The position numbers were made by a program, and so were the translations under genes. The notes below the pieces were generated by a model, which had not been told where the DNA came from, ran no database searches, and worked only from the letters and a program-made list of their open reading frames with translations. A DNA stretch of 7,513 bases from Mycobacteriaceae bacterium (GTDB taxonomy: Bacteria; Actinomycetota; Actinomycetes; Mycobacteriales; Mycobacteriaceae), in assembly GCA_013362555.1 (NCBI GenBank), contig JABFVX010000079.1, forward strand, positions 1 to 7,513, written 5' to 3'. Within the stretch, counting starts at the first letter, position 1. Each line of letters begins with the position of its first letter. Positions 5,344 through 7,513 of the stretch are shown piece by piece.

Positions 5344-6300
5344 ATGCGATTTCCGATGAGCTTGGCCGCGAGAGTGTTTGCGTTGACCGTTGCCGTATCG
5401 GGGATGGCGGCGGTGGGCGGCCAAGAACAGGCCCACGCCGACAATACGCTCGTGACGGTGCATTCCGCGGCAATGAACCGGGACATTCCCGTGCGGATCC
5501 TCAAGGCCGCGGGGGCAGGCCCCGCCCCGACCCTCTACCTGCTGGACGGCCTACGCGCCCCCGACAACAACAACGGCTGGCTGATCAACACCGACGTCGT
5601 GAACTTCTTCGCCAACAAGCACGTCAACGTGGCAATCCCGTTCGGCGGCGGCGGAACCTTCTACAGCGACTGGGTCAACGACGACCCCAAGCTCGGCCAC
5701 GTCCGCTGGGAGACCTTCCTGACCAGAGAGCTTCCCAACGTGATGCGGAGCAAGTTCGGCAGCGACGGAGTGAACAACGCCATCGCCGGGCTGTCGATGA
5801 GCGGCACCTCCGCACTGAGCCTGGCCGAACGCCACCCGGGCCTGTACAAGGCGGTGGTGTCGCTGAGCGGCTACCCCACCGCTATGGCGCCGGCGTTCGC
5901 CCAGGGCATCCAGGTGTCGGTCGCCCAGATGGGCGGCGACTCCAACAACATGTGGGGCGCGTGGCCGTCGTCGGAGTGGGTGCAGCACGACCCGCTGGTG
6001 AACGCGCACAAGCTGCACGGCACGAAGGTCTACATCTCGGCGGGCACGGGCTTGCCCGGCGCGGCCGACGGCGCAGTCAACCCGCTCGACCCGAAGTTCG
6101 ACCCGGTGCGGTTCATCCAACTGGTGCCGCTCGAGACCATGGCGGGCCTGAGCACCCTGCCGTTCGCACTGGCCGCCATGTCCAGCGGAGCCGACACCAA
6201 GGTCCATCTCAACGAGACCGGCATCCACTGGTGGAACCACTGGCAGAACCGCCTGCACGAGGCCTGGTACGAGACCATCAAACCCGCCATCGGCGGCTGA
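5344..6300 (+). CDS. Secreted antigen 85-type mycolyltransferase/esterase family protein
   Basis: An exported alpha/beta-hydrolase of the esterase/antigen 85 group; relatives transfer mycolic acids between trehalose and the cell wall. The protein is 318 residues. A signal peptide (residues 1-32: basic start, hydrophobic core, AHA before D33) directs it outside the membrane. Antigen 85-like blocks follow: LYLLDGLRAPDNNNGW (64-79), IPFGGGGTFYSDW (98-110) and RWETFLTRELP (121-131). The nucleophile elbow is GLSMSG with Ser151; Glu264 and His295 (in GIHWWNHW) are the likely remaining catalytic residues. The double-cysteine segment of mycobacterial Ag85 is absent, and no lipid-anchor cysteine is seen. 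ATG 5344 is chosen over an in-frame ATG at 5320 because it gives a clean signal peptide and follows a -10 element. True mycolyltransferase activity versus a related acyl-ester activity cannot be settled from sequence. It is convergent with smc, with hairpin copy 3 after its stop. Confidence 0.87.
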   Translation: MRFPMSLAARVFALTVAVSGMAAVGGQEQAHADNTLVTVHSAAMNRDIPVRILKAAGAGPAPTLYLLDGLRAPDNNNGWLINTDVVNFFANKHVNVAIPFGGGGTFYSDWVNDDPKLGHVRWETFLTRELPNVMRSKFGSDGVNNAIAGLSMSGTSALSLAERHPGLYKAVVSLSGYPTAMAPAFAQGIQVSVAQMGGDSNNMWGAWPSSEWVQHDPLVNAHKLHGTKVYISAGTGLPGAADGAVNPLDPKFDPVRFIQLVPLETMAGLSTLPFALAAMSSGADTKVHLNETGIHWWNHWQNRLHEAWYETIKPAIGG

Positions 6301-6312
6301 CACCCGCTGCGA

Positions 6313-6373
6313 CTACCGCCAGAATGACCCGTGACGTGCGTTGGACGCACGTCACGGGTCATTTTGGGGGTAG
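6313..6373. terminator. Palindromic hairpin terminator, copy 3 (bidirectional)
   Basis: The core 22-bp arms are 6319-6340 and 6346-6367 with a 5-nt loop TTGGA. Beyond a single G-G mismatch the pairing continues for 5 bp (CTACC 6313-6317 with GGTAG 6369-6373). One core pair is G6322-T6364: a G-U wobble in the plus-strand RNA but an A-C mismatch in the minus-strand RNA. It lies 18 nt past the esterase stop (core arm) and 15 nt past the smc stop, between convergent genes. The arm reads CCAGAATGACCC then GTGACGTGCG, as in copies 1 and 2 with compensated changes. Confidence 0.76.
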
Positions 6374-6382
6374 GTCCTCGCG

Positions 6383-7513
6383 TCAGGAGGCGGCTGCGGG
6401 GGCCAGCTCGGCGCCGCGGAGGCGTTGCGAGATGACCTGGGTGATGCCGTCGCCGCGCATGCTGACGCCGTAGAGCGCGTCGGCGATCTCCATCGTCGGC
6501 TTCTGGTGGGTGATGACGATGAGCTGGCTCTTCGCCCGCAACTGCTCGAATAGGCTGATCAGCCTGCGCAGGTTGGTGTCGTCGAGGGCGGCCTCGACCT
6601 CGTCCATGACATAGAACGGGGACGGGCGGGCCCGGAAGATGGCCACCAGGAACGCCACCGCCGACAGCGACTTCTCGCCGCCGGACAGCAGCGACAGGCG
6701 CTTGACCTTCTTGCCCGGCGGCCGCGCCTCCACCTCGATGCCCGTGGCGAGCATGTCGCTCGGGTCGGTGAGCAGCAGCCTGCCTTCCCCGCCCGGGAAC
6801 AGCGTCTTGAAGACCTCGACGAACTCCCGGGACACGTCCTCGTACGCCTCGGCGAACACTTGCAGGATGCGCTCGTCCACCTCGGCCACCACCTCGAGGA
6901 GGTCCTTGCGGGCGTTCTTGACGTCCTCGAGCTGGGTGGACAAGAAGTTGTACCGCTCCTCCAGCGCCGCGAACTCCTCCAGCGCCAGCGGGTTCACCTT
7001 GCCCAGGGTGGTGAGGTCCTTCTCGGCGGACTTGATCCGGCGCAGCTGCTGGTCGCGGTTGTAGGCCAGCGGCTGCGGCCTGGTCACGGCCTCGCCGCGC
7101 TCGACCGCCTGCTCGTACTCCGCGATCTCCTGCGGGCTCGGCGGCAGCGGCGCGGCCGGGCCGTATTCGGCGATGAGGTCCTCCAGCCCGATGCCGAACT
7201 GGTCGGCGATGGTCTCCTCCAACTGCTCGATGCGCAGCGCCGCCTGCGCCTTGGCCACCTCGTCGCGGTGGACCGCGTCGGTCAACTGGGCGAGCTGGCC
7301 GGTCAACGCACGGGCGCGGTCCTTCACCTGGTCCAGGCCCGCGGCCAAGTCGTTGCGGCGGCGCACCAGTTCGTCGCGGCGCTCCAGCGCCTCGGCGACC
7401 AACACCTCGAGCTTCTCCGCCAGCCGCTGTCCGCAGTCGGCCACCGCGGACGCCACCTCGCCCGCGTGCCTGCGGTCCTGGCGGGCGCGTTCGGCGCGGG
7501 CGCGGGTCTCCCG
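6383..7513 (-). CDS. smc: Chromosome segregation ATPase Smc, C-terminal part (5' end beyond window)
   Basis: Smc is the long coiled-coil ATPase that, with ScpA and ScpB, loads on and organises the chromosome. The visible 376 residues are the C-terminal coiled coil and the C-terminal half of the ATPase head. Charged, Ala/Glu/Leu-rich heptad-like sequence runs from the edge to about residue 225. Next come the signature motif LLSGGEKSL (about 275-283), the Walker B region FYVMDEVEAALDD (300-312) with its catalytic Glu, and the switch His in VITHQKPT (332-339). Walker A and the hinge belong to the missing N-terminal part of a protein usually near 1200 residues. The frame is open through the right edge, so the methionine-led start near 7456 is internal. 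It is on the ftsY strand, as in mycobacteria, but three small genes separate the two here. It ends 15 nt before hairpin copy 3. Confidence 0.98.
   Translation of the reverse strand, partial: RETRARAERARQDRRHAGEVASAVADCGQRLAEKLEVLVAEALERRDELVRRRNDLAAGLDQVKDRARALTGQLAQLTDAVHRDEVAKAQAALRIEQLEETIADQFGIGLEDLIAEYGPAAPLPPSPQEIAEYEQAVERGEAVTRPQPLAYNRDQQLRRIKSAEKDLTTLGKVNPLALEEFAALEERYNFLSTQLEDVKNARKDLLEVVAEVDERILQVFAEAYEDVSREFVEVFKTLFPGGEGRLLLTDPSDMLATGIEVEARPPGKKVKRLSLLSGGEKSLSAVAFLVAIFRARPSPFYVMDEVEAALDDTNLRRLISLFEQLRAKSQLIVITHQKPTMEIADALYGVSMRGDGITQVISQRLRGAELAPAAAS

Noticed and set aside
2903..6367. Palindromic hairpins considered as CRISPR repeats, transposon ends or a riboswitch
   Set aside because: They are spaced 1.5-1.9 kb apart with complete genes between and no spacers, transposase or target duplication is seen. 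They lie at 3' ends of genes and have no aptamer-like conserved loop.
5344..6373. The exported esterase and hairpin as a mobile cargo unit
   Set aside because: No integrase, transposase, attachment-site duplication or composition change is visible; only its position differs from that remembered for M. tuberculosis.
4857..6473. 538-codon plus-strand frame spanning the TfoX-domain gene, the esterase and the end of smc
   Set aside because: Arg/Pro/Gln-rich frame-shifted shadow crossing a palindromic hairpin and three recognisable genes; no start signal and no family.

Overview
The window is very GC-rich and reads as the chromosome of a mycolic-acid-containing actinobacterium, most likely Nocardia or a close relative. 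This is an inference from three things. First, there is a secreted antigen 85-type mycolyltransferase-like protein. Second, the minus-strand order smc, ftsY, amtB, glnB, glnD is the one known from Mycobacterium. Third, starts are of actinobacterial type (GTG starts, possible leaderless genes). I found no mobile element, CRISPR array, rRNA or tRNA.

Layout. 1-2776 (minus strand): the nitrogen-control operon. It holds amtB (ammonium channel), glnB (PII signal protein, overlapping amtB by an ATGA) and the first 335 codons of glnD (PII-modifying enzyme, running off the left edge). A long hairpin lies between glnB and glnD. 2777-2975: the amtB upstream region. It holds a 5'-leader hairpin, a site that fits the actinobacterial GlnR box, and the hairpin that ends ftsY. 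2976-4247 (minus): ftsY, the SRP receptor. 4248-4414: a divergent regulatory region with a strong palindrome. 4415-4804 (plus): a DUF2237 protein. 4879-5220 (minus): a TfoX N-terminal-domain protein. 5221-5343: a divergent promoter region. 5344-6300 (plus): the exported Ag85-like esterase. 6383-7513 (minus): the C-terminal third of Smc, running off the right edge. No stretch over 300 bases lacks a gene.

How it fits together. AmtB imports ammonium, GlnB senses nitrogen status and gates AmtB, and GlnD modifies GlnB. The putative GlnR site would switch the set on in nitrogen limitation. Smc and FtsY are housekeeping genes for chromosome organisation and membrane targeting. Between them sit three small, unrelated genes on alternating strands, which are not at this position in Mycobacterium tuberculosis as I recall it.

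The most unusual feature is a family of three almost identical long hairpins (at 2903, 4821 and 6319). Each sits just past stop codons. The arms are 22-23 bp and share the same core sequence, and arm differences between copies are compensated on the other arm. They look like a dispersed, structure-conserved terminator family that lacks a U-tract.
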